Position numbers and translations under genes: made by a program. DNA of 32,208 nt from positions 1 through 32,208 of the forward strand of contig CALYPJ010000013.1 of assembly GCA_945273735.1 (NCBI GenBank). The letters run 5' to 3'. Below are positions 24,216-32,196 of the stretch, one piece after another; positions within the stretch are counted from its first letter, which is position 1, and each line of letters opens with the position of its first letter. The stretch comes from an uncultured Lactobacillaceae bacterium. Lineage in GTDB: Bacteria > Bacillota > Bacilli > Lactobacillales > Lactobacillaceae. The notes under the pieces are model-generated. The model did not search any database. It saw only the letters and a list, made by a program, of their open reading frames with translations, and had not been told where the DNA came from.

Positions 24216-25043
24216 CTATGGTGCTAAAATATGAAGCCAAGTTCCAATGATGCTAAATGCCACAATAATAACTAAAATCCAAGAAACTTTCCATTTTTTA
24301 CGTACCATCCAAAGCACAATTAAAGTTGCAATCAAAGGGAGCATAGAAGGAACAATTTGATCCAAAGTTTTAACCAAAGATATTGCGGCTTTACCAGTAC
24401 CAATCTTGATTGGTGAATTTAAAACGACATAAGTTGGGATCATTGCACCCACAACCATCATTCCTAAAATTGCCGCTTTATCAGAAATACTTTGAATAAT
24501 ATTTGAATCACTAACTCGTTGAATAAACTTGGTTCCTTCTTCATAACCAATCTTTAAACCAAACCAACGCACTGCAATGGTTACGATATTATAAGAAGCC
24601 ATAAATAGAATTGGACCCAAGATATTGCCTTGCTGGCATAAACCAATGGCAAGTCCCATACAAATTACCCGCCAAGTGGTCAAAAACATTGAATCTCCGA
24701 TTGCGGATAAAGGGCCCATTAAGCTTACCTTAACATTGTTAATCAGCTCTGGATCAAAATTAGGATTTTGATGATTTTCTTCTTCCATCGCAATGGAAGT
24801 ACCTAAAACTAACGGTAACAATACATTAGTAATATTAAAAAATTGCATGTGTCGTTGCAGGGCTTTAGCTTTACCATTGGGATCATCACGATAAATTACT
24901 CTTAAAGAAGGAACCATGCTAAAGGCATATCCCGTTGCTTCTTGCCGCGTTAATTCCCAAGGAGCATTAGCGGCAAAAGAACGCCAAAAAGTAGACCAAA
25001 GCGCTTTGCGCATTTCAGCATTAGAAGTTTTCGTCGTCGTCAT
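24216..25043 (-). CDS. PTS EIID component, mannose/sorbose family
   Basis: 275 residues. The family segments are visible: WSTFWRSFAANAPWE, MVPSLRVIY, GPLSAIGDS, LGPILFMASYN, and a C-terminal membrane helix. With EIIC it forms the membrane channel. The start is ATG at 25041-25043, 8 nt after GGGAGG. It overlaps the end of the EIIC gene by 23 nt, the overlap coding the Asp-rich EIIC tail in one frame and a Thr/Lys/Ser-rich EIID start in the other. Complete and intact, unlike the truncated EIID at 31709. Confidence 0.92.
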   Translation of the reverse strand: MTTTKTSNAEMRKALWSTFWRSFAANAPWELTRQEATGYAFSMVPSLRVIYRDDPNGKAKALQRHMQFFNITNVLLPLVLGTSIAMEEENHQNPNFDPELINNVKVSLMGPLSAIGDSMFLTTWRVICMGLAIGLCQQGNILGPILFMASYNIVTIAVRWFGLKIGYEEGTKFIQRVSDSNIIQSISDKAAILGMMVVGAMIPTYVVLNSPIKIGTGKAAISLVKTLDQIVPSMLPLIATLIVLWMVRKKWKVSWILVIIVAFSIIGTWLHILAP

Positions 25044-25812
25044 CGTCGATTCCTCCCCCGATTGAATCAAATTTCTTTTTCATTTTAACTTCATTGTAGT
25101 AAATAATCATTACAATTACTAAGCCAAAGATGGCAATCCCAATAATGGGGATCTTTAAATATGCGGTTAACGCAAAGCCTAAAATCATATAAGGCACAAT
25201 ATCCTTGCGCAGCATTTGCTGAATCAATAAAGCAAAACCAAAAGCTGGTAATAACCCACTGGCAACAACTAGCCCATCTTGCACAAATTGCGGAATTGCA
25301 TTAATAATTTGTTTGGAGAAGCCGGTACCAAAGTAAAATGCTAACATGATGAAGATTGCGGATGGAATAAAGTTAACCGCTGTACCACCCCAAAAAGCCA
25401 GCATACTCAATTGATGATCTTTACCTTCTTTTGCATATTCATCCATTTTATTAACGTAGATTGGTGCTACAAAAATATACATTACATTTTGAACAATTAA
25501 AACTAACATTGATAAAGGCAAGCCGAAAGTTAAAGCTGCCGAAATTCCTTTACCGGTTGATAGGGCAAAGGCAGTCCCTAAAACTGAAGCGGAAACCATA
25601 TCTTGGGGCGTTGAAATTCCGACTTCAACAACTCCGATATAAGCCAATTCCATAGCGGCACCAACTTTTATTGCTTCCCCGACATTACCCATAACTAAAC
25701 CAACTAGTGGCGCTAAAGCAATTGGTCGAAAAATCATTGAAGCGCCAGTTAAAAAGTATTCACTATATCCCACTAAGGATACAATTCCAATTAAAAGCGT
25801 TTTTACCAGCAT
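25021..25812 (-). CDS. PTS EIIC component, mannose/sorbose family
   Basis: 263 residues with about seven membrane helices. Segments GEAIKVGAAMELAYIGVVEV and ISTPQDMVSASVLGTA mark the mannose-family EIIC. It is the sugar-translocating subunit, partnered with the EIID gene that overlaps its 3' end. The C-terminus carries five consecutive aspartates (IDDDDDENF), matching acidic tails also seen on the EIIA. GGGGGA precedes the ATG, 12 nt after EIIB. Confidence 0.92.
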   Translation of the reverse strand: MLVKTLLIGIVSLVGYSEYFLTGASMIFRPIALAPLVGLVMGNVGEAIKVGAAMELAYIGVVEVGISTPQDMVSASVLGTAFALSTGKGISAALTFGLPLSMLVLIVQNVMYIFVAPIYVNKMDEYAKEGKDHQLSMLAFWGGTAVNFIPSAIFIMLAFYFGTGFSKQIINAIPQFVQDGLVVASGLLPAFGFALLIQQMLRKDIVPYMILGFALTAYLKIPIIGIAIFGLVIVMIIYYNEVKMKKKFDSIGGGIDDDDDENF

Positions 25813-25823
25813 CTATTTTCCCC

Positions 25824-26309
25824 CTAGCCCAGGTGAAGATCGTTAGGTTTAATCTCCTTAATTTTGGAAGTTGAAACTTGTTGAACTTCAATCTTAACTC
25901 CCTGAGCAATTAAATCTGCTAACTTCTTTTCATCATCGTCATTAGTATTAACCGCCGGAGCTAAAATTCGCGTTTCTTCCGTTTCTTTAGTCCCCCCTAA
26001 ATTGAGAACTGCCGGCTTATGCTTCATCCCACTAATTAATCGATAAGCATCGGTGATACTTTCGACGATAATCATTAAATTATACTTATCAGTAATGCCA
26101 CTATTTAACGATTCAATACTCCGCTCAATACTTTGCATTACTAATTTACTACCTGATGGTTTAGCCATCTTAATTGAAGCCTTACGAATTGCATCTTTTG
26201 GTACTTGATCATTTGCAATCAAAATACAATTTGCCCCGAGTGCGCCATACCATGAAACTGCCACTTGGCCGTGCAATAAGCGATGGTCAACCCGAAAAAG
26301 TTTTATCAT
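25824..26309 (-). CDS. PTS EIIB component, mannose/sorbose family
   Basis: 161 residues. The phosphorylation site His13 is in DHRLLHGQVAVSW; ANDQVPKDAIRKASIKMA is the next conserved block. It receives phosphate from EIIA and transfers it to the incoming sugar. The gene follows the deglycase after an unusually long 152-nt gap for an operon. AAAGGA stands 10 nt before the ATG. Confidence 0.92.
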   Translation of the reverse strand: MIKLFRVDHRLLHGQVAVSWYGALGANCILIANDQVPKDAIRKASIKMAKPSGSKLVMQSIERSIESLNSGITDKYNLMIIVESITDAYRLISGMKHKPAVLNLGGTKETEETRILAPAVNTNDDDEKKLADLIAQGVKIEVQQVSTSKIKEIKPNDLHLG

Positions 26310-26352
26310 ATCAAGTTATTCCTTTCTAAATTAAGTCACAACTAACTAAACT

Positions 26353-26369
26353 AAGATATTGATTATCTT
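26353..26369. repeat. Small hairpin in the gap between the deglycase and EIIB genes
   Basis: AAGATA-TTGAT-TATCTT, a perfect 6-bp dyad in the 152-nt spacer (26310-26461). No T tract follows, so it is not a terminator; it could be an mRNA processing or stability element. The rest of the spacer shows a TATAAT without a good -35. Confidence 0.35.
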
Positions 26370-26461
26370 GATTTAAAGTCAATTCCAGCAACTATCCTAA
26401 TTATAACTAAGTAACAACCTGATGTAGTAATTAAAATCAGTAATCGTTGTAAAAACTAGAA

Positions 26462-27436
26462 CTAATATTCAACTTTACCCATATACCGGCGTACATCAAG
26501 TGAATGCTGGTGTATATCAGCTAATTTAGCCCGATATTCACACATTACCGTATAGAAGAGCACTGGGTTGAAATATTCCGCAACTTCACTGTCAATTAAA
26601 TCAAGACCAAGCTCTTTAGCATCAACAACTTCTACTTTAGCGGCATACTTATTTAAGAACTTAATCGCTCTTTCATCTAAGTCCCGAGTTCGTCCTAAAC
26701 TTTCCATTACAATATATGGTTTATCTTTGTCAGTAACTTCAAAAGGACCATGGAAGTATTCCCCAGAGTGAATGGCTGCCGCATCCAACCATTGCATTTC
26801 CATTAAACTACAAATCGCAAAACCATAAGTATGACCAAAAGTAGGACCACTACCTAAAACATAAAATAAAGGTTCATTTTGATATTTTTGTGCAAAGGCT
26901 TTGGTCCGTGGTTGAACTTGTTTAACCGCATTAGCCACAATGGTATCGATTTTAGCAAAACCATCAGCAAATTCCGGCAATTTATCGTAGTCTTCAAGTG
27001 CTGCTAAAATCTGTGAAGTAATATCCAACATGATTGCCATTGGATTGTTAACTACTTCTAATTCATTTCCCCATTCGTAAACAATTTTTTCATCGGCATA
27101 ATTTAAAAGTTTAGCTTGGGGATTAAAAGTTAAAGCGATAGTTACCGCACCTTTTTCTTGAGCAATTCTTGCCGCTTCCACTGCTTCGGGTGTATTACCA
27201 CTGTGAGAGCAAATAAAAACAATCGAATTTGCCCCTAACTTTTTGGGAGTTACATGATCAAACTCATTAGAAGTATACCAACCAGTAGAAAGGTTTTTGG
27301 CTTCAGCTTGTAAGAAATAATATGAGGGATACATATCAACTAAAGAACCCCCACAAGCAGTATAATACACGCTATTAATCTTACCGTCATTATGTTTTAC
27401 AACTCTTTGCGCAATTTCTTTATTTTTATTTTGCAT
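26462..27436 (-). CDS. SIS-domain deglycase, FrlB-like (fructosamine-6-phosphate deglycase)
   Basis: 324 residues with two SIS sugar-isomerase domains (about 15-145 and 180-310). It strongly resembles Bacillus FrlB/YurP: TACGGS near the start, DMYPSYY, SNEF, CSHSGNTPE (76-84), MEMQW, IHSGEYFHGPFEV and the terminal RRYMGKVEY. These enzymes split fructoselysine- or other fructosamine-6-phosphates into glucose-6-phosphate and the free amine. It heads an operon with a complete mannose-family PTS, so the substrate would be phosphorylated during uptake as in the Gfr systems of enterobacteria. GlmS-like or AgaS-like isomerase activity is a less likely alternative. GGAGG precedes the ATG; the promoter and a cre site lie at 27489-27517. 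Confidence 0.85.
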   Translation of the reverse strand: MQNKNKEIAQRVVKHNDGKINSVYYTACGGSLVDMYPSYYFLQAEAKNLSTGWYTSNEFDHVTPKKLGANSIVFICSHSGNTPEAVEAARIAQEKGAVTIALTFNPQAKLLNYADEKIVYEWGNELEVVNNPMAIMLDITSQILAALEDYDKLPEFADGFAKIDTIVANAVKQVQPRTKAFAQKYQNEPLFYVLGSGPTFGHTYGFAICSLMEMQWLDAAAIHSGEYFHGPFEVTDKDKPYIVMESLGRTRDLDERAIKFLNKYAAKVEVVDAKELGLDLIDSEVAEYFNPVLFYTVMCEYRAKLADIHQHSLDVRRYMGKVEY

Positions 27437-27463
27437 CTATTTCTATCCTCCAAAATACATCTT

Positions 27464-27488
27464 AGGTTGTCTTATTTTTTACAAACCT
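27464..27488. promoter_or_regulatory. Dyad at the start point of the deglycase-PTS operon
   Basis: ACAAACCT (27481-27488) and AGGTTGT (27464-27470) form an imperfect inverted repeat spanning the predicted start point near 27482, a likely place for an operator. Confidence 0.35.
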
Positions 27489-27517
27489 ATTGTATTCGTT
27501 TACATTAAATTTGTCAA
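27489..27517 (-). promoter_or_regulatory. Promoter and cre site of the deglycase-PTS operon
   Basis: Reverse strand TTGACA (27512-27517), exact 17-bp spacer, TACAAT (27489-27494), close to the ideal sigma-A promoter. TGTAAACGAATACA (27491-27504) matches the CcpA cre consensus TGWAANCGNTNWCA with one mismatch and overlaps the -10 and spacer, implying carbon catabolite repression. Confidence 0.8.
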
Positions 27518-27538
27518 ATGTTTTAAAAATAAAAAAAC

Positions 27539-27596
27539 GTTGACAAATAAAAGTGACAACATTCCGCTATTTTTGCAAAATAACTTAATTAAGTTA
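27539..27596. repeat. Upstream dyads GTTGACA/TGACAAC and TAACTTAATTAAGTTA
   Basis: GTTGACA-N8-TGACAAC (27540-27561, one mismatch) and the perfect 16-bp palindrome TAACTTAATTAAGTTA (27581-27596) lie 20-80 bp upstream of the deglycase promoter. Similar AT-rich sequence (TTTAATTAATTAGTTAAA) occurs before the convergent gntR gene. Possible regulator sites. Confidence 0.35.
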
Positions 27597-27628
27597 AATA
27601 AGATTTTGCTAAGTTCCTGGAAATCTTT

Positions 27629-28036
27629 TTAAGTGCTTTTACTTAATAAAGTCCAGGTTATAATCAGAAGATTACCGCCTGAATTAAGATCATTGAAAAC
27701 TTCATGCGGAAATATTAATTGAGCGGATTTGGCATTTTTTAAGTTAATAAGTATTGTTTGTTGGATCTATAAGCTACTATCACTGCCGGACCGTAGTTAA
27801 TAACGGCTTGCTACCAACATTACGCTTTTATGGGATTAGTTGCGATACCCATTTGTAAAAAGTCTCCTACAGAACCTGCAATGTTGGCATTTTGATCATT
27901 AATTGGTGTTAATGCTAGTTGACTCAGGCGAACCAATCGTACTATTCATCCAAAAAATTTCTTGATCACTAATTAAGTTAACTCCAAAGTCAAAATCAAG
28001 AACTGTACGTAAAGAAGGCCGGCGATTAACATCAGA
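27629..28036 (-). pseudogene. Decayed WxL-domain gene remnant, paralogue of the adjacent surface protein
   Basis: Broken reading frames on the reverse strand match the WxL domain of the neighbouring 884-residue protein in order: SLRTVLDFDFGVNLIS (against SLRAVPNFDFGTNLIS), LALTPINDQNANIAGSVGDF (against LALTIENDQSPSASGSVGDF), VINYGPAVIVA, KNAKSAQLIFP and a final TWTLLSKST before TAA. Frames shift several times, stop codons intervene, and the middle part (around the first WxL motif) is deleted. No signal peptide or start is left. It begins just after the intact gene's terminator, so it looks like a tandem duplicate that lost its 5' part. The stretch 27437-28082 otherwise holds only regulatory sequence for the deglycase operon. 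Confidence 0.85.
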
Positions 28037-28045
28037 ACCGGTTCT

Positions 28046-28068
28046 AAAAAAAAAGCTGCAAAGCAGCT
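28046..28068 (-). terminator. Terminator of the vWA-WxL surface protein gene
   Basis: AGCTGC (28054-28059) and GCAGCT (28063-28068) around AAA, followed on the reverse strand by a run of eight T. Fourteen nt after the stop codon. Confidence 0.85.
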
Positions 28069-28082
28069 AAATCGTTTTAACA

Positions 28083-30737
28083 TTATGGGGTTTTACTAAG
28101 CAACGTCCAAGTCAAAGTACCCTTGACCAAAAGATTACGACTCGCTCTAAGGTTATCTAAGACTCTAAGTGGGAAAATTAATTGTGCTGAATTCGCATTT
28201 TCGAAATTAATAAACCAACTGCCTACTGCAGTATTATTGGGATCACTTTCATTAAAACTATTAGCAATAATTGCTGCTGGCCCGTTATTAATAATTTCTG
28301 ATGAATAAATTGTGGGTTTACAACCGATATTAAAACTAGAATCACTTGGGGTTTCTCCTAAATCAGTAATTCCTTGGACTAACGGATGATTAATTTTAAC
28401 TTTAACTTGTTGATCATTAACTGCTTGACCCGAATTAGTTTTTAAATTATTTAAACTAGTTTCCAATTGCCAACCAGTATCTAAATTTAGACTACCATCG
28501 GTGATTACAACCCCGCGTTTAACTGGTTTTGCTGCAACTCCCGTTTTTAAAAAATCGCCTACAGAGCCTGAAGCACTTGGACTTTGATCATTTTCTATGG
28601 TTAATGCTAATTCTTTACCTTGGGTCGCAATCGGACTAATTTCATTACTCATAGAAAAACTATCATTTTGAGAAATTAAATTAGTTCCAAAATCAAAATT
28701 TGGCACCGCCCTTAAAGAAGTCCGTGAGTTAACGTTAGGATAAGGTCCTAAATAAAGAGTTTGTTTGGCATTTACATTTTCAACGCCATCACGATAGTAA
28801 TGAATTACCACTTTCGTTTTATCATTCAATCGCGCTGGAGTAGCAACAGTCGTTGCATGGACATTAAATTGACCACTAAAATGATCAGTTTCATAATTAT
28901 CCAATTGAAAATAAGGTCCGTCGCTAGTTGCTGAAGGGGTATCAGTACCGGTAACCACGGTTGAAGCTGAAGGGGTCACTGTAATATTTCTAATATCATT
29001 TGATGGTGCACCATCTGACACATAAACGGGAGGATCAACATGATATGTATATTTATATTTTTTATTTTTAGTTAATAAAATTACGGTGTCAAGGAGAAGT
29101 TTCTTAAAGCCAGCTACGTTATTAGTTGCTGCATTGTATTTAATGGATGAATTATAGTTGTAATTGACATGCGTTTGAATATTCGTCATGGTTTCAACAC
29201 CAACTGGACTTCCCTCACTGATACTCGTACTATTATAACTTGAATATGCTCCCAACCAAACCAAACGAATATCTTTACTTGCCGCCAAGCTTTGCATTCC
29301 CGCTAAAGTTACGGGATAACCCCCAACACTAATATTAGAACGGGTTTTGGAAGAGTCATCAGTAAAAACAACTAAAATTCGTTTAGCATTACTGCGCCAT
29401 TTAAACTCATCCATCGTACGCATCGCTGCATAAATAGAATCTTCGGGACTATCACCACCTCCAGTTTGCACATAATTACGTATATTATCTTTAACATTTT
29501 GCAACTGTTCCGTTGTATCTGCTGGGTAAAAACCGGAACCATCACCTAAAATATTTTTTTGTACTAAATAGTTATTTTTAAAAAACCAACCAGTTGTACC
29601 ATCTGCATAATAATCACCAAAATTTGTAACTCCATAACGATTATTTACTCCCCCAGTCGATCTTAAGTACTCAATAAAACCCGGATCTGTACCACTGCTA
29701 TCGCCACCACCTAAAGCGTCAGCAAAATTTCTAATATAACTAGCTACTGAACCAGTGGTATCAAAACAAAAAGCAATATCATTTATTGTTCCTATTCCGC
29801 TATTTAAAGAAGCACTTAATTCCCAATCATAATTTTGATTAAAGTCTAATTGCTTTTCAGAAAAAGGAGCGTTCAAGTCATCTTGCTCTTCAGTTGGTAC
29901 TACCTGTAAGTAAACCGTACTATTTTTGAGTTGTGATCCATAATTAGCCAACAAGTCCAACAAAGTTGCACTATTAGTTAAAGGAACCCCTTTAAACCAT
30001 GTTCCAGTACTTAATAAAGGATTAGTTGAAGTCCCATCTTCAGGAATAATTGTATAATTAACTCGCTCTCCCGTACTATTTAAAATCCCGACTTGCGCTT
30101 TAGAACTAACATAAATACTTTTAAAGAAATTATTTAGAGGTTGAAATAAATTATTATTGTAATTTCTTAAATTAATACTTTTAAGAACATCTCCGGTATT
30201 AATATCTTTAAATTGTACTTCGCAGGCTAATACCGCCCGCAAATAAATTGTGCCATTAGCTAAACCAGCGGCATTGTTAGCAATAAAAGTTGCATAGTCG
30301 GAAGCGTTATTTGCTGAAGTCCCCCAAAACCAAGTGCTATCATCTGGAATAACCGGATTTAAAGAATGACCATCACTGGGAACCAAGTAATACTCAACCC
30401 CGTTAAGTTGAATTTGTCCAATTGTACTAACTTGAGCATTAAACAAAGCACTTGCCAAACTAGTAATTGGTACTATCCCCGCATTTCCTAATTCAATTTG
30501 TCCCAAGACAGCGTTACTTTTATAATCTTTAACTTGAACCGCATTTGTCGCTCGAACTAAAGAATTTGTTAAGTTATTTGGTGCTGCAAACACCTTATTT
30601 GGTTGATTAAACGCTAATTTAGATTTTAGATTTACATCTGAGGCTTTAGTGAAAACTGAATGATTGATTACCATGCCACAACAAAACAACAATAAGGATT
30701 CAATTAATATCAATAACAAAATTTTTTTAGGTTTCAT
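28083..30737 (-). CDS. Secreted vWA-domain surface protein with C-terminal WxL wall-binding domain
   Basis: 884 residues. A signal peptide spans about 1-32. Two related modules of about 105 residues follow (67-171 and 172-281), each ending in YxxxPxDG, NP, TWF and TxYLxxV patterns. A von Willebrand A domain (about 318-560) has the metal site DTTGS (326-330), GGGDSPEDS and VFTDDSSK. After a beta-rich stretch (565-670), residues 675-884 form a WxL domain: FDFGTNLIS, the first motif GWQLE (W756) and the terminal LTWTL (W877). WxL domains attach proteins non-covalently to peptidoglycan; there is no LPxTG. Adhesion or a host/plant-surface contact role is likely but unproven. No DUF916-type WxL partner is in the window. 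GGAGGGGG lies 14 nt before ATG, a long spacing. Confidence 0.88.
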   Translation of the reverse strand: MKPKKILLLILIESLLLFCCGMVINHSVFTKASDVNLKSKLAFNQPNKVFAAPNNLTNSLVRATNAVQVKDYKSNAVLGQIELGNAGIVPITSLASALFNAQVSTIGQIQLNGVEYYLVPSDGHSLNPVIPDDSTWFWGTSANNASDYATFIANNAAGLANGTIYLRAVLACEVQFKDINTGDVLKSINLRNYNNNLFQPLNNFFKSIYVSSKAQVGILNSTGERVNYTIIPEDGTSTNPLLSTGTWFKGVPLTNSATLLDLLANYGSQLKNSTVYLQVVPTEEQDDLNAPFSEKQLDFNQNYDWELSASLNSGIGTINDIAFCFDTTGSVASYIRNFADALGGGDSSGTDPGFIEYLRSTGGVNNRYGVTNFGDYYADGTTGWFFKNNYLVQKNILGDGSGFYPADTTEQLQNVKDNIRNYVQTGGGDSPEDSIYAAMRTMDEFKWRSNAKRILVVFTDDSSKTRSNISVGGYPVTLAGMQSLAASKDIRLVWLGAYSSYNSTSISEGSPVGVETMTNIQTHVNYNYNSSIKYNAATNNVAGFKKLLLDTVILLTKNKKYKYTYHVDPPVYVSDGAPSNDIRNITVTPSASTVVTGTDTPSATSDGPYFQLDNYETDHFSGQFNVHATTVATPARLNDKTKVVIHYYRDGVENVNAKQTLYLGPYPNVNSRTSLRAVPNFDFGTNLISQNDSFSMSNEISPIATQGKELALTIENDQSPSASGSVGDFLKTGVAAKPVKRGVVITDGSLNLDTGWQLETSLNNLKTNSGQAVNDQQVKVKINHPLVQGITDLGETPSDSSFNIGCKPTIYSSEIINNGPAAIIANSFNESDPNNTAVGSWFINFENANSAQLIFPLRVLDNLRASRNLLVKGTLTWTLLSKTP

Positions 30738-30880
30738 TATTCAGACAAATTCCCCCTCCAGTAAACAAATCTAAATTATCATTAGGTTTTCTTTAGTTTA
30801 ATTTATTTTATGCAAAAATCAATGTCATTTTTATTAAAAAAAACTATTAAATTGATGCTACTTTGAACATTTAGATAAAA

Positions 30881-30901
30881 AAAACACCCTTATGGTGTTT
30901 T
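30881..30901 (-). terminator. Terminator after the second ChbG-type gene
   Basis: AAAACACC (30881-30888) pairs with GGTGTTTT (30894-30901); T8 follows on the reverse strand. Confidence 0.85.
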
Positions 30902-30905
30902 TAAT

Positions 30906-31694
30906 TTATTTTTTTAAATCGCCAAAACTAAGCAGCTGAATATCATGATCTAAAAGCCAACCTTTAAGCTCCTTAGAGCAAAGTGTGGCTAAATCTCTAA
31001 CTCGCGGAATCGTTAAAGTTGAATGATCAAAAATGTATTGATCTAAATAACCGGGATGAAAATGCAATTCCGTAATTAAGCCATTATCGTGATGTTTTAA
31101 AATTCCAAAACGATCACTAAAGAAATCTTCCGGTCTCACTCCGCGATCCAAAATCGCCATATAATTATCATCAACGGGATATTCTAATTGCGCATATTCA
31201 CTAGGATCTGGTTGAACATAATGCCCCTGATATGGCACTCCTGCATGAATGCCATATTCTTTAGCTGCATCTAAAAGGGCCTTTGATGAATTATCATCCA
31301 TTGCGGAATGAGGTTCAATATGGGTTGGATAAAAGCCAAATAAATCGCGATATTTTTCAATTTGAGCTTTAGTTTCCGTCAAAGCATCTTCATAAGTGAA
31401 GGTTTTCTTATGAGTTTTAAAATCTCGGGAACCGATAAAACTACCATCAGGTTTGGTTAAAGTCGGAATCTTTTGGGGATCAGAAACGGGATTTCCAGTT
31501 GTCAAATTGACGTGCAACCCCACATACAAATCCGGTACTTCCTTTAAAAGTGCAATTGCATGAGGTGCGGCTTCTTGATTGATCATAATCGAACTAGAAG
31601 AAACGACCCCTTCTCGATAAGCTTTAATTACCCCATAATTAAAAGCTTCAGACATGCCGAAATCATCAGCATTAATAATAATTTTTTTGGTCAT
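30906..31694 (-). CDS. ChbG/HpnK (YdjC-like) carbohydrate deacetylase, copy 2
   Basis: 262 residues. Metal/catalytic residues: NADDFGM (Asp10, Asp11), GLHVN (His61), EPHSAMD (His129) and FHPGYLD. It is similar to copy 1 along its length (e.g. PLSDPQ/PVSDPQ, HPGYLDQ, SSLTIPR/STLTIPR) but clearly diverged. It would deacetylate an N-acetylated sugar or sugar phosphate in the cytoplasm. It lies 14 nt after a mannose-family EIID gene fragment, so it once formed, or still forms, the end of a second mannose-type PTS operon extending beyond the right edge. GGAAG precedes the ATG. Confidence 0.88.
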   Translation of the reverse strand: MTKKIIINADDFGMSEAFNYGVIKAYREGVVSSSSIMINQEAAPHAIALLKEVPDLYVGLHVNLTTGNPVSDPQKIPTLTKPDGSFIGSRDFKTHKKTFTYEDALTETKAQIEKYRDLFGFYPTHIEPHSAMDDNSSKALLDAAKEYGIHAGVPYQGHYVQPDPSEYAQLEYPVDDNYMAILDRGVRPEDFFSDRFGILKHHDNGLITELHFHPGYLDQYIFDHSTLTIPRVRDLATLCSKELKGWLLDHDIQLLSFGDLKK

Positions 31695-31708
31695 CTTTAA
31701 CTTCCTTT

Positions 31709-32146
31709 CTAAAATATACCAACTAAAGCTCCAAGAATGCCCAGAATAATTACCCCCAACAAAAGATAAATTACTTTTACTTTTTTACGGAGTAAAACTA
31801 AAATCGTTAAAGTTAGGATTAATGGTAACAATCCCGGCATAATACTGTTTAAAATATCTTGAAGTTTTAAAGTTGTTCCGGCCACTTTCCATTTTAATCC
31901 AGTTTTAATGGTAACGAAACTAGCAGTCATCGCCCCAACCATAATCAATCCAACAATAGTAGCACAATTAGTGATTAATTCAAATAATCCTGACTTAAAA
32001 GCTTTACTAATAAATTTTTCTCCCGAATCATAGCCAATTTTTAACAGTTTATAAAGCGGGAAAATTGATGGTAAGTGATAAACTATTAAAAACAAAATTG
32101 GGCCTAAAAATCTATCCTGCGACTCGGACAATTGTTTCATGATCAT
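31709..32146 (-). pseudogene. 5'-truncated mannose-family PTS EIID gene
   Basis: 145 residues aligning with only the C-terminal half of EIID: LGPILFLIVYHLP, KIGYDSGEKFI, TIVGLIMVGAM, the late SIMPGLLPLILTL and KKVKV lines match the intact EIID at 24216 from about its residue 148 on. The N-terminal half with the conserved cytoplasmic motifs is absent. There is no ribosome site before the first ATG, and an in-frame TAG lies five codons upstream. The 60 nt to the window edge show no EIID homology in any frame. It is either a fragment left by recombination or a gene broken further right. Its reading frame is otherwise intact. Confidence 0.7.
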
Positions 32147-32196
32147 TTTTATCTTTAACTAGTAGAAAATTATTGTTAAAACCTGTTTAACTAACA

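Noticed and set aside
25021-25050. GTC/GTT microsatellite as a mobile or CRISPR-like repeat
   Set aside because: It is a short coding repeat for Asp residues, with no spacers or copies elsewhere.
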